From Cognatazoarcus halotolerans (GTDB lineage: Bacteria > Pseudomonadota > Gammaproteobacteria > Burkholderiales > Rhodocyclaceae), in NCBI RefSeq assembly GCF_009800965.1, contig NZ_WUAF01000007.1, positions 1 through 64,000 on the forward strand: a stretch of DNA of 64,000 bases, read 5' to 3'. The stretch's first letter is position 1; the number at the start of each line of letters is the position of its first letter. The translations under genes were made by a program, and so were the position numbers. Under the pieces are notes generated by a model that was not told where the DNA came from, searched no databases, and saw only the letters and a program-made list of their open reading frames with translations. Below are positions 1 to 9,132 of the stretch, in pieces.

Positions 1-93
1 TAACGTCCTCTTCCCTTGTAGGACCTCCATCACCAATGCGCTCTTGCGCCTGGCCGTCCAACGCTTGATTTCGTCTTCCATTTCCGTACCCAT
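1..93 (-). pseudogene. N-terminal fragment of a transposase orfA-type HTH protein (runs off window)
   Basis: Reading leftwards from an ATG at 93, 31 codons stay open to the window edge, starting MGTEMEDEIKRWTARRKSAL. This resembles the start of the small helix-turn-helix orfA (DUF1153-like) proteins of IS3-type elements, which bind element ends and cooperate with a larger orfB. A purine-rich ribosome site (aaaggaagg) lies just upstream. The rest of the gene is outside the window, so it may be intact there; the feature type reflects that only a partial gene is visible. It sits beside a lower-GC TIR-CHAT gene, which suggests mobile DNA. The family call rests on recognition of the N-terminal pattern only. 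Confidence 0.55.
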
Positions 94-195
94 GTGTCCT
101 TCCTTTCAAGGCTAACACCTGAGCAGGCTTTTACTGGGTCAATACACCATCGCCTCCGGTCGCCAAATCGAAAAGCTGATGTTCAACGTACAAGC

Positions 196-1932
196 TCAGG
201 GACACGCCGATTGCGGTGCTTCTCCAGGCGCATCCTTTTGGGCAATTCTCGAGATCCGGTAACCTCCGTCGCCGTAGCAGCGTACCCACAGTCCCGAAGC
301 CATATTGAATGGTGACTCATGGGCTAAGGTACGGCGAGCTCCCACTAGTGATCTAAAGGTCGATTCTCCTGCACCAACCAAGCGATAGAACTCTGAAAAG
401 AATTGCCGTATAGCGTCGTCATCTGCTGGTCCACCGAGCGTCAGAAAAACACTACAGCCTCCCTTGAGCGCGACCGGTGCCCAACTAGTTAGTTGCATCG
501 CGCCAACCGACAGGAGCTCTGGAGCCATATCAGCGGCCATAACCTCATGAATCGATAGCGCTACCCCCTCGCCAATCATTAGACCAGTGAGTTGCAGGCT
601 GGACTCCCCGTCTGTCTGCAGCGATACCTCGGGGCTCCAATGATCTACCCCATGTCCGACAAGATGCACAATGCACCAACTGGTAAGGGAAATCGCTAGC
701 ACTGCTTCTAAGGGACCGACGTCGGATACTCTCCGGACGCCAAAACCCGCTTGTTGAATCAGTGTGGCGACCTCATCTGCCTCCTTGCGTGCGCCTGGCA
801 GATCAATGAAAGGAGCGTCCATCGCACCAACGAAGACCAAACACTCCTGTTCATCCCTAGACGCGCTGTGTCCCATTTTTTGATCAGTGTCTCTGAACTG
901 ACGTATAACGCCCTTCGACAGGCCAAACGGCAGAGCGTTACCCTTCGGTTTCAGGAACTCCCAAGGAATCTTGTCAGCTTCCGGATCAAGCTGTAGCAGC
1001 AAAGCTCTCGCGCTTTCCATAACCTGGCGAATAGGTTTCGGCACAACCAACTGGTACAGAAGTTCGCCCAATTTCATGACTGTCTCTGTGTCGCGTGGGT
1101 GTATCAGCTGGCCCAATATCTCATCAAGAACGGAATGGCCGACCACAGAGGTTCCTACTGTGGAAATTTCTCCGAAAAGCGTTTGACTATTGATTGCTTT
1201 GTGTTCGAAAGTCCAGCGGTCGCCAGTTCTTGTAATATCGACAACCGTTGGTGCTATTTTTTCCGCCGATTTTAGATCTAAGGCTATCGCATCAGCTAAA
1301 AGCGAACGAAGATCACCAAAAGCTGACGACCGATGATCTAAGGGGAAAGCTTCAAGAATGTTTAAATCGGATGGAGGGGGTCGATTACCCGATACGGATG
1401 CGTCTCTATGTGAGTGCTCATTCGATCCAGCGCCGCTCCCTAAATCTTCCTGTGCTTGGATGTTGTCTCGCTCAATAGTGAGACCACGTAGAGCCGTGAT
1501 TAAGTCATCGAGGTCAGCCTCGAAATGCTTATCTGTAAGCACATAAGCTTGTCGTTTCGTTAAGGCCTGCAGCTTCTCCGGCAACTGGTTCTTTGTCGGT
1601 AGAGTCGCGTGCCCTACAAGCACGGGTACAAGCCAAAGACCTAGATCTATCGCACTCTCGATTTCTTGCCGCACGATGTCATCTTCTTCTAGTAACCGAC
1701 GGCGGTGGCTTCGTCCACTAATCGCACTCCACATTTGCCCAATGACCACAAGGACGACGGTGCATTCAGACAACTTAGCCTTGAGTGTGTTAAGAAAGTC
1801 TGCGCCTGGAGGTATGCTTGGAATATCTCGAAAGACGTTGTCACGACCAAATACTTCAGTGAGTCTCTGATCTATGGTGCGGACCCAGCCCCCGCTGTCA
1901 GCGCGACGGTAACTCAGGAATATCTTAGGCAC
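196..1932 (-). CDS. TIR domain-CHAT-like fusion protein, probable conflict/defence effector
   Basis: About 578 residues. The N-terminal TIR domain begins KIFLSYRRADSGGW and keeps the helix with the putative NADase glutamate (DIVRQEIESA). The C-terminal half is a CHAT (caspase-like) fold: DKIPWEFLKP precedes the core, and HLVGHG near residue 427 supplies the expected catalytic His. The strand where family members place the nucleophile Cys reads ELLSVGAM here, with no Cys, so protease activity is doubtful. I chose the GTG at 1932 because AGGAG lies 8 bases upstream and the TIR strand starts immediately; an ATG at 1968 lacks such a site. TIR domains in bacterial immunity usually consume or remodel NAD. 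Visibly lower GC than the genes from 2286 onward suggests recent acquisition. Confidence 0.8.
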   Translation of the reverse strand: MPKIFLSYRRADSGGWVRTIDQRLTEVFGRDNVFRDIPSIPPGADFLNTLKAKLSECTVVLVVIGQMWSAISGRSHRRRLLEEDDIVRQEIESAIDLGLWLVPVLVGHATLPTKNQLPEKLQALTKRQAYVLTDKHFEADLDDLITALRGLTIERDNIQAQEDLGSGAGSNEHSHRDASVSGNRPPPSDLNILEAFPLDHRSSAFGDLRSLLADAIALDLKSAEKIAPTVVDITRTGDRWTFEHKAINSQTLFGEISTVGTSVVGHSVLDEILGQLIHPRDTETVMKLGELLYQLVVPKPIRQVMESARALLLQLDPEADKIPWEFLKPKGNALPFGLSKGVIRQFRDTDQKMGHSASRDEQECLVFVGAMDAPFIDLPGARKEADEVATLIQQAGFGVRRVSDVGPLEAVLAISLTSWCIVHLVGHGVDHWSPEVSLQTDGESSLQLTGLMIGEGVALSIHEVMAADMAPELLSVGAMQLTSWAPVALKGGCSVFLTLGGPADDDAIRQFFSEFYRLVGAGESTFRSLVGARRTLAHESPFNMASGLWVRCYGDGGYRISRIAQKDAPGEAPQSACP

Positions 1933-2285
1933 GACAAGAACTCCTAGAATTGTTTCGAGGCTGAACAACAGCCATCACAGGCGACAAATCGCGACACACC
2001 CAAGCGCTTAAATCGAGCCCATTTGTGGAATTCCTCACATGTCTCGGTACGGGCAAACGCTTGGAATCCGAAGGCTCTTGATGAAGTCGCTTCGTCGGCG
2101 GCTAGTGAACTGTCATTCTAGCCCTGTGACCGGCTGCTTTGTGGCAGGTTTGGTGTCGGTCTGCTTCTGGCCGAAGGCACTGGTTCACGAGTGGCAGCTT
2201 CGGGGAAAGCTGAATGACCGGATTGGGTCGCCAGCCGCCCAAACAGGGGTGTCGCAGGCCCCACTCCCGCTATACACGAAAGCCT
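1933..2285. other. 353-base intergenic stretch without a recognisable gene
   Basis: It separates the TIR-CHAT gene from the MoxR/TIR operon, both transcribed leftwards, so it should hold the TIR-CHAT promoter and the end of the operon transcript. No frame in it looks like a conserved protein and I see no clear terminator or operator. Base composition changes here from the AT-richer left side to the GC-rich right side, which makes it a plausible island boundary. Confidence 0.5.
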
Positions 2286-5200
2286 CTACCGGGCCTGACG
2301 TCCTCCTCCCGCATCGAGCAGCCGCAACACCACGTCCCGCACCTCGTGCCATGTCGCGGGATCCTCCAGCGGCTCTGGACGCAGCCCCTGGACGTCCCGC
2401 AGACGGGCGAGCAGCCAGTCGGGCAGCGGGGTGCCGGTGCTCGGGTCCATCGCCTCGAACAGGTCTGGCACCATCCAGACCGGCAACAGTGAACAGCCGC
2501 CGTCGTCGAGCCGCCGCTGCAGGGTGCGCAGCGAGTATTGCAGGCCGGCGGAGCGCAGCAGGCCTGGGGTCAGCAGCAAGACCAACACGCGGGTGCGCGC
2601 GAGGGCCTCGGTGAGCGGTCCTCGCATCCCGTCGTTGCGCAGCATCGGGCCATCGTCGGGGGTGACTGCGAGGCGGATCCGGCCCTCGTTCTCGAGTGGC
2701 GCGAGGGCGGCGGCGCACTGCTCGAGCGCATCTGCGGGCTGCGAAGCATCGTGCACCACCAGCACGCGCGGCGCCGGGCTGCGCTGGTCCTGCACGATCT
2801 GCCAGGCCGACCCGGGTGAATCATGAATCAGGCGGTCGACCACGGTGCGGACCACCTCGCCCTGCTCGAGGTAGGAGAAATGATTGATGTCGCCACCCTC
2901 GAATCGCACGAAACGAGCCGGACGGGTGCGCGCAGCGCCCCCGAACATCGACGCGGTGGGCACCAGCAGGTCGTTGTCGTCATCCACCAGCAAGCCCAGC
3001 ACACCGGCCTTGAGCCGCCCGGTCAGAGAGTCGGCGCGGAAGGTGCCGGCAACCACGGCAAGCGCGCTGTCCACCCGCACGCCCGGACGGTTGAGCATGC
3101 GGATCAACGGGGAGCTCGGGTCCATCGCCCGCAGGCCGGGCACCCGCGACGGGTCGACGATGGCATCGAGCAGCTGCAGGGGCAGGCCGCCGGCCACGCT
3201 GCCGACCCTGCTCATCAGCCGTGCGATGCCGCCGAACACCTGCTTCGCACGCACAGGGTAGGTGGTGCCGCGCACCGGGCAGGCGATGCGCACGAAGTCC
3301 GCCACACGCAGGGATCTGGCCATCATCTCCTTGGAAAGGCGCTCGAGCGTTTCGCGCGCGGCGCCGTCGAACAGCCCGAAATCGGCCTCGTCGAAAGGCG
3401 CCACCCTCTCGTTCCCTCGACCAGATCCGTCCCAGAAGTCATCGTCCTCCCATTCCGTCATGTCGGCGACGCGGCCAGCACGGCACAGCAGCTCACCAAT
3501 CAGTCCTCCGTCGGACACGCTCAGCAGGGTGAGTTCGATACCGAAAGGCAAGGCCCTCACGAGCTCGAGCGCGTTCTCCAGCGGCGAACGCGACAGTCCC
3601 CAGTGTTCGAAGCACAGCATGCGGCCGGAATACGCCGAGGCGAGCTCCCGCCAGGCCGCAAGATTGTCGGGCGACCACATGCCGGCGAAGCTGCCGAGCA
3701 TGCTCGAGCCCATGCCATGGATGAACAGCAGCGCCCGCCCGTGCACCGGAGCGGAGCCGTCCATGCCGTGCAACTGCGGCGGTACCGGCGAGGCGTCGAG
3801 CGCGTAAAGCCCAGGCTGTGGCACGCTGCGCTGCTCGAGCGCGCGGATCGCGCGCAACTCGTAGGGTTCGGTCGGCCTGGCCTTTGTGGCTTTGGTGGCG
3901 GCTTTCTTCCGCCGGGAAACCTGCGGCAGGCGGTATTCCCCGTCGCCATGTAGCTGGAAGGCTGCCCACGAGAGCGAATCGGGATAGCGGCGACGGGTCT
4001 CGAGACGGGCAATGAGGGCGGCTTCGGCCGCCGTGCTGCCCGCGGTGAGGGCTTCGTAAAAACTGTCGAAGAATGCGGAAGCAATGCTGTCGGTCACCTC
4101 CCAATCGTTTACCAGGACCGCCGACACAAGGCCTTTGCACAGGCTCTTGCCCCACGAGCCCCCGAATCCACCGCCAATCCGCGAACGGCCGCGAATCACC
4201 ACGAGCTCGGGCATGACCAGAAGCTGCTCGAGATCGCCCGGCGTCAGGGCGGTTCCGTCACCGATCGGCAGCGCCGGAGCGCCATCACGGAAGTCCGGAT
4301 TGCGCGCCGGATCGAGCTCGCTCTCGAGATGCAGCACCCGCCATGGGTGACGATGCAGATATGCGAGCAGCGCCTCTGCCGACGCGCCGGGGAGTGCTTC
4401 CACGTCGAACCGAGCCGCCCGGAAGATCCCTTCCAAGTTTGCAGGACTCGGCCGTCCGGGATCGCCAACGGCCGCCAGCAATACCGCGTGTCCCTCCGGC
4501 GCGCGCCCGCGCTGGCCAACACCGTCGCTTCCACCCCGCACCACCCTGCCGTTCACACCGAGTTCGCCGAGCATGTACTCCCACGGTAGCCTGGCTGCCT
4601 CATCCTCGAGGCGTAGTTCGATGTCGTCGTCGGGCCGTAGCGCGGTCAACACTCGGGAACTCAGGAGCGGGCTTTCGTGGCCCTTCTCAAATACCCTTGA
4701 AATCCAGTAGGCCAGGTCGGCCTCGTTGGTCAATTGCGCCAGACTCGGACCACGACGCGGTCCGAGTTCATCGATGGAGCCACCGATGAAGTCAAATTCT
4801 GTTCCGTGTCCATCCACGTCGCTGCGCTTCAAGGTCAGCATGTAACCTTCTCCCATGCCTTCGCGCTGCCCATGTTGCAAGTTGAGCCTGCAGTAGGCCG
4901 CACCACCCCCGGCCCAGCGCTCAAAGCCCGGAACTTCGAACGTTTCGCCGAGGGCATTGACTAGCTGCACCCGGGCGCGGCCGACCTCGATTTCCTGCGT
5001 CGCCCAGGCTCCAATTGCGTGTGGCATCCGCTGCAGCGCTCCATCGTCGTCCTGCAACAGCACTTCCACTAGGCGAGGCTCGCTATCCGGCACCGGGAGA
5101 GCGAATCCCGCACGCCACTCCGCCGCACCAAGGATGAGCACCGGGCCGCGACGGGCGATGCCGAGGCGGGCGGGTGGGAGGTCCGAAAGGATCTGCGCCG

Positions 5201-5720
5201 GCGATGCGGCTTCGGGTTGCGTGCCCGTTTCGCGTCCCGCCCACGCGGCGAGGCCGGGGCGGGAGGCATCCAGCACGCCCTTGACCGCGCTGGCGAGTGC
5301 CGCCTCGATCTCGTCGAGCTCGCCCATCACCGCAGCCCATGCAACCCGCTCCTCGAGCGCCAGCGCGGGCGAGAGCCCGGCGTGCGCCGAGGCCATGACT
5401 CCGCGTGCCTCGAGGATGCGCTCACGCTCGCCTGCGCCGTCCTGTTGCCAGGCCGCGGCAAGCTGACCGCGCAGACGCTCGCTCACCGCCGGCTCGAAGC
5501 GCAGGCCACTCGCGCTGCGGGCCTTGACCAGGGGGCTGTGCCACAGCTCGGCCTCGATCCAGGCGCCGCTGCCGGGCAGCAGGGCGAGCCGCATCGAGCG
5601 GATCAGCGCCGCATCCGCCGTGACTGCCGGTGCGAGCAGCCGGGCCAAGGTCAGCGCCTCGGGACAGCGCCGCGCCAGCGCGTCGAGTTGCGCATCGGCC
5701 CAAGCCTCGCGCTTACCCAT
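2286..5720 (-). CDS. Large CHAT-like / alpha-beta hydrolase / TIR-like protein of a MoxR-vWA conflict operon
   Basis: 1144 residues. A helical N-terminus (about 1-150) resembles the C-terminal part of SAV2336-like proteins. A beta-rich stretch (180-300) leads to a CHAT-like domain (330-600) announced by ARLPWEYMLG. Its His is present (RVLHLES, H464) but the expected Cys strand reads LVVIRGRS, so it is probably a pseudo-protease. Residues 660-965 form an alpha/beta hydrolase: LLFIHGMGSS, a nucleophile-elbow-like SVSDGG (S736), an Asp cluster at 913-917 and H947. The C-terminus (984-1140) is TIR-like but lacks the usual catalytic Glu (LQYSLRTLQRR). The start overlaps the upstream vWA gene by 8 bases. 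By position it corresponds to the VMAP member of MoxR-vWA-VMAP systems; that assignment is inference. Confidence 0.75.
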   Translation of the reverse strand: MGKREAWADAQLDALARRCPEALTLARLLAPAVTADAALIRSMRLALLPGSGAWIEAELWHSPLVKARSASGLRFEPAVSERLRGQLAAAWQQDGAGERERILEARGVMASAHAGLSPALALEERVAWAAVMGELDEIEAALASAVKGVLDASRPGLAAWAGRETGTQPEAASPAQILSDLPPARLGIARRGPVLILGAAEWRAGFALPVPDSEPRLVEVLLQDDDGALQRMPHAIGAWATQEIEVGRARVQLVNALGETFEVPGFERWAGGGAAYCRLNLQHGQREGMGEGYMLTLKRSDVDGHGTEFDFIGGSIDELGPRRGPSLAQLTNEADLAYWISRVFEKGHESPLLSSRVLTALRPDDDIELRLEDEAARLPWEYMLGELGVNGRVVRGGSDGVGQRGRAPEGHAVLLAAVGDPGRPSPANLEGIFRAARFDVEALPGASAEALLAYLHRHPWRVLHLESELDPARNPDFRDGAPALPIGDGTALTPGDLEQLLVMPELVVIRGRSRIGGGFGGSWGKSLCKGLVSAVLVNDWEVTDSIASAFFDSFYEALTAGSTAAEAALIARLETRRRYPDSLSWAAFQLHGDGEYRLPQVSRRKKAATKATKARPTEPYELRAIRALEQRSVPQPGLYALDASPVPPQLHGMDGSAPVHGRALLFIHGMGSSMLGSFAGMWSPDNLAAWRELASAYSGRMLCFEHWGLSRSPLENALELVRALPFGIELTLLSVSDGGLIGELLCRAGRVADMTEWEDDDFWDGSGRGNERVAPFDEADFGLFDGAARETLERLSKEMMARSLRVADFVRIACPVRGTTYPVRAKQVFGGIARLMSRVGSVAGGLPLQLLDAIVDPSRVPGLRAMDPSSPLIRMLNRPGVRVDSALAVVAGTFRADSLTGRLKAGVLGLLVDDDNDLLVPTASMFGGAARTRPARFVRFEGGDINHFSYLEQGEVVRTVVDRLIHDSPGSAWQIVQDQRSPAPRVLVVHDASQPADALEQCAAALAPLENEGRIRLAVTPDDGPMLRNDGMRGPLTEALARTRVLVLLLTPGLLRSAGLQYSLRTLQRRLDDGGCSLLPVWMVPDLFEAMDPSTGTPLPDWLLARLRDVQGLRPEPLEDPATWHEVRDVVLRLLDAGGGRQAR

Positions 5721-6675
5721 CGTGGCGCTCCAGCAGGCGGCGCACTTGTGCGGCCGAGGTCGGCCGGTCCCATTCGACCAGGGCGATGCGTTCGGCCAGC
5801 GCCGCCGGCACGCGGGCGCGTGGCCACGGCGACAGTACCGTCAGCCGCGAGCCGCGGGCGGCCAGCTGGCCGGCCAACTCGAGCCACTCCTGCACGCTCG
5901 CGCGGGCGAGATGGTCGGCCGGTGCGCCGAGGCCCAGGTCGCTTACCGCGATCACCGGCACGCCCGGTTGCGGAGGCTGCCAGACCTCGGTATCGGCTTC
6001 GGCGAAGACACCGCGCAACGGACAGTCGGCGAACAGCCATTCCTCGACGTGCGCCTCGCCCACCGCCTCGGCAAAGTGCTCGGACAGCGCGATCTGGTCG
6101 GCCGCGAAGGGCTCCATGCCGGGCGCGACGTCGATCAGCAGTTGCACGCCGAGGCCGAGGGTCCAGCGGGGCAGCCGCGGAATCCGCTCGAGCGGATGGC
6201 CGCCGGCCAGATCCCGCACCAGCCGCACTTCGTCGATGGCCCTGCCCGGTTGAAGTCGGGCGGCCAGCGTGGTCACCAGGGTGCGGGCCCATTCGGGGCG
6301 GAACAGCTCGGGCGGCGACATCGCAGCGCGGGTCGCGGTGTCGGCGCGGGCCAGCGCTTCGACCGCCTGCCATTCACGTTGTGGGTCGCGCCCGTACAGC
6401 GGCTCGCTCGCGCGCGGTAGATCAGACACGAAGTATTGCTGTTTAGCCCCAGCGGGCGATACTTCCACCGGCGGTGGATGTCGGGCAGTCGTCTCCGGGG
6501 CCGGGGGCGCGGGGGGTGTGGCGGAGGGTGCGGCGGCCGGCGCCTCCGGCTGCACGGTCGCCAGCTCGAAGCCGAGCAGCCGCGCCATCGCGGCACGGGT
6601 CGCCTCGTCGCCGGGCGCGAGCGCCTGCCAGCTGCTCAGCAGATCGCCCAGCCAGATGTCGCCGCCGTGTTTCAT
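5713..6675 (-). CDS. SAV2336-like protein with degenerate vWA domain
   Basis: 320 residues. The N-terminus is followed by a Pro/Ala-rich linker (about 40-75). The C-terminal half has the alternating strands of a von Willebrand A fold: LGVQLLIDVAPGM sits where a MIDAS DxSxS would be, so metal coordination is probably lost, and VIAVSDLGLG matches the later strand. It resembles the SAV_2336 N-terminal family seen in bacterial NTPase conflict systems. The ATG at 6675 overlaps the stop of the MoxR gene by 4 bases (ATGA), and its own stop overlaps the next start by 8, so the operon is translationally coupled. Expected role: partner or substrate adaptor of the MoxR ATPase. Confidence 0.7.
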   Translation of the reverse strand: MKHGGDIWLGDLLSSWQALAPGDEATRAAMARLLGFELATVQPEAPAAAPSATPPAPPAPETTARHPPPVEVSPAGAKQQYFVSDLPRASEPLYGRDPQREWQAVEALARADTATRAAMSPPELFRPEWARTLVTTLAARLQPGRAIDEVRLVRDLAGGHPLERIPRLPRWTLGLGVQLLIDVAPGMEPFAADQIALSEHFAEAVGEAHVEEWLFADCPLRGVFAEADTEVWQPPQPGVPVIAVSDLGLGAPADHLARASVQEWLELAGQLAARGSRLTVLSPWPRARVPAALAERIALVEWDRPTSAAQVRRLLERHDG

Positions 6676-7742
6676 GTCGCCTGCCAGTCGTCCTTGAGCA
6701 GGGTGGCGCGCTGCAGCGCCTCCCATGCCGGGCCGCCGCCAACGCCGATGCCGAGCGTGAGCGCGGCGCGCACCGCATCGAGGTATTCCGCGGTGCCGGG
6801 CAGGCGGCGCCGGCTCTCGGCGCGCTCCCCGCGCAGGGTGTCGAGACGCTTGGCGATTTCGCGCGCGAGTTTTTCCTGCTCCTCGCCAAAGGGTCGTTTG
6901 GGCGGACGGTTGAAATGCAGCCGCGCGATGTCGACGAGGCGTTCGATACCGGGGTGCTCGAGGCGGTGCACGATGCAGCGGCGCACGAAGGCGGGCGGCA
7001 GTTCGCGTTCCTCGTTGGTGGTGATGACCACCAGCAGGCGGCTCATCGGCTGGCCGCTCCTGCCTTCGGCCGGTGTCGCGCCGCCGGCCAGCGCCACCTT
7101 GACCGGCCGGTCGCGGATGTCGGTGACGTCGAAGGCCATCGAGCCGAGCGGCACCAGCAGGGCATTGGGCAGATCCGGGTCGGCCTTGTCGAGCTCGTCG
7201 ATGAGCACCACCGCGTGGTCCGCGGCGCGGGTCGCGTTGAGTGCCGCGTTGGGCTCACCTGCCGGGGCCGGTTCGGGGCAGGTGCTGTCGGCCTGCCATC
7301 CGCGCCGTGTGGCCGATGCGCGGTCGAAGACCCACCACAGCACGCCGGGTTCGATGTAGTCGTAGTCGGACAGCGGCGTCGGGTCGTCCTGCGCGCCGCG
7401 GGTCTGGGCGTCGGCCAGACGGCGCACCAGGTCGTACTTCCAGAGCAGGTCCTGGGCGCTGCTCTGACTGGTGATCACCGTCTCGTAGTAACGGTAGCCG
7501 AGATTGCGCGCGATGAAGGCGGCCAGCGAGGACTTGCCCGAGCCCGGCTCGCCGCGCAGCAGCAGCGGCCGGCCGGTGGCCAGCGCCACCTCGACCGCCA
7601 TCTGCAACTGCGGGTCGTAGTCGTAGAGGCGGCCGTCGCGGCGATCCGGCGCATCGAGCGCCTCGCCGCTGCCGGGCGGCAAGGCCTCGTTGGCGAGTGG
7701 AGCGATCAGGCCGGTATAGACCAGGGTGGTGTCAGTGCTCAT
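6672..7742 (-). CDS. MoxR-like AAA+ ATPase
   Basis: 356 residues. Walker A is GEPGSGKSS (64-72), Walker B is VVLIDELD (178-185), and a sensor-1-like VITTNEERELP follows, with an Arg-rich helix after it. These are typical of MoxR-family AAA+ ATPases, which act as hexameric remodellers with vWA-domain partners. Here the partner would be the vWA-like protein encoded directly downstream with a 4-base overlap. Start chosen at 7742, where the protein begins MSTDTTLVYT; it overlaps the end of the TIR gene by 11 bases. In conflict systems the ATPase is thought to gate activation of associated effectors such as TIR domains. Confidence 0.88.
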   Translation of the reverse strand: MSTDTTLVYTGLIAPLANEALPPGSGEALDAPDRRDGRLYDYDPQLQMAVEVALATGRPLLLRGEPGSGKSSLAAFIARNLGYRYYETVITSQSSAQDLLWKYDLVRRLADAQTRGAQDDPTPLSDYDYIEPGVLWWVFDRASATRRGWQADSTCPEPAPAGEPNAALNATRAADHAVVLIDELDKADPDLPNALLVPLGSMAFDVTDIRDRPVKVALAGGATPAEGRSGQPMSRLLVVITTNEERELPPAFVRRCIVHRLEHPGIERLVDIARLHFNRPPKRPFGEEQEKLAREIAKRLDTLRGERAESRRRLPGTAEYLDAVRAALTLGIGVGGGPAWEALQRATLLKDDWQAT

Positions 7743-9048
7743 CGGGAACTCCGGGGGCGAGATCGAGAATGGAGGACTTGCCGAGGTAGGCGGCATCCTC
7801 GCAGGCGTCGTCAAGGGCGGGCAGCAGCCGCACGATTTCGGCCAGCCCGGCGGGGGCACGGCCGAAATCGCGGCCGGCAAGCTGCAGGCAGGTGGCGGCG
7901 GCGAGCGCGGTGTCCATGGCGAGGCCATTGCAGAAGTGCTGTTCGAGCACCGCGTCCTCGCCGAAGACGACGAAGAAGGGGCGGTCGCGCACCCGTTCGG
8001 CGAGCAGGTGCATGCGCCGCGGCGGCACCCGCAGCCGGGTGGCGATGCCCGCCTTGAGGCTGGCGAGCGCCTCGGCGGCCTGGCCTTCGCCCAACGGCTC
8101 GTCGAACTCGAGGCGTCGGTTTGCAAGCCAGGGCGGGCAGCACCAGGCGCGCCGCAGGTAATCGTCGGCGACTTCGGGATCGTCGGTGTTGAGCGCATAG
8201 GCGTGCCAGTCGCCGCCGGGCAGCACGGCGAGCGAGGCGGCGGCGGCGGGATCGACCCACATCGGCAGGAGCTTGTCGGCGAGGCGCGCGAAGGCATCGG
8301 CGTTGTGGGCGCTGAGTACCGTGACGATGCGCTCGAGCGCCTTGCTGGTGCGCTGCAGCCCGGCCCGAAGCAGGTAGTGAGCAACGGTGCGGGCACGGTC
8401 GTCGAAATGGGCCCAGTCGTCGTCAGCGATGCCGAGCGGCTCGCGGGTGCGGGCGAGGATGTCGTCGCCGAGCGGCTCGAGGATGCGGGTCACCTCGGCG
8501 ATCCACTGGCGCATCTCGTCGTCCTCGTCGGCAAGGACCATGTCCTCGAAGCGTGCGGCGATGCGCGCCGCAAGTGCGTCCGCCTCGGCACGCGAGAAAT
8601 CGACCGTGCCTTCGACCTTCGCCGCCTGGATGTCGGAGATCTGCAGCGGCCCGAAACCGGCCTCTTTCAAGGCCTCGTCGGCAAGGCCGCCCAGACGCAC
8701 CGGGATCAGCCGGAAACCGGCCCGCAGGTGGCGCCGCCAGGTCAGCACCGTGGCTTCCTGCAGCACCCATTTCGACTTGATCGCATCTTCGCTGAGCAGC
8801 AGCACCGCGCCATCGCAGTCGCCCAGCCAGCGCAGCAGCTTGATCGGCCAGCGGTCGCCGGGGTCGAGCAGCTTGCGGTCGAGCAGCACTTCGAAGTCGT
8901 CGCCAAGCAGGCGCTCGACCTCGTCGCGGATGTAGCGGGCGTACTTGAGGCGCTTCTTGCGCGGGTCGGCCTCGGCCTCGAAAGGTACGTCGTCGGCGAT
9001 TTCGACGTCCTTGCAGCTGTGGCTGATGAAGATTCGTGTTCTGGTCAT
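7732..9048 (-). CDS. TIR domain protein, first gene of the MoxR conflict operon
   Basis: 438 residues. An N-terminal TIR domain (about 4-150) starts RIFISHSCKDVE and contains SKWVLQEATVL, with the putative catalytic Glu at residue 98, so NAD-cleaving activity is plausible. Residues 170-438 are an unrecognised helical region ending DLAPGVPDEH. It is the promoter-proximal gene of the four-gene operon and overlaps the MoxR start. In characterised bacterial TIR systems a sensor triggers NAD depletion on infection; here the MoxR and vWA proteins would be the sensing or regulatory part. I cannot tell the trigger from sequence. Confidence 0.82.
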   Translation of the reverse strand: MTRTRIFISHSCKDVEIADDVPFEAEADPRKKRLKYARYIRDEVERLLGDDFEVLLDRKLLDPGDRWPIKLLRWLGDCDGAVLLLSEDAIKSKWVLQEATVLTWRRHLRAGFRLIPVRLGGLADEALKEAGFGPLQISDIQAAKVEGTVDFSRAEADALAARIAARFEDMVLADEDDEMRQWIAEVTRILEPLGDDILARTREPLGIADDDWAHFDDRARTVAHYLLRAGLQRTSKALERIVTVLSAHNADAFARLADKLLPMWVDPAAAASLAVLPGGDWHAYALNTDDPEVADDYLRRAWCCPPWLANRRLEFDEPLGEGQAAEALASLKAGIATRLRVPPRRMHLLAERVRDRPFFVVFGEDAVLEQHFCNGLAMDTALAAATCLQLAGRDFGRAPAGLAEIVRLLPALDDACEDAAYLGKSSILDLAPGVPDEH

Positions 9049-9132
9049 GAGGCCCGGGCGACGGAGCCCACCGGCGCTTGCGTGTGGCGCGCTGCGGCCG
9101 ATCGGCCGCAGCGCATGGCGCGGTGGTGCGCG

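Noticed and set aside
2100..2220. Possible recurrent non-coding element before the MoxR operon end
   Set aside because: The text looked vaguely familiar as an intergenic repeat, but it occurs only once here and I cannot support it without a genome search.
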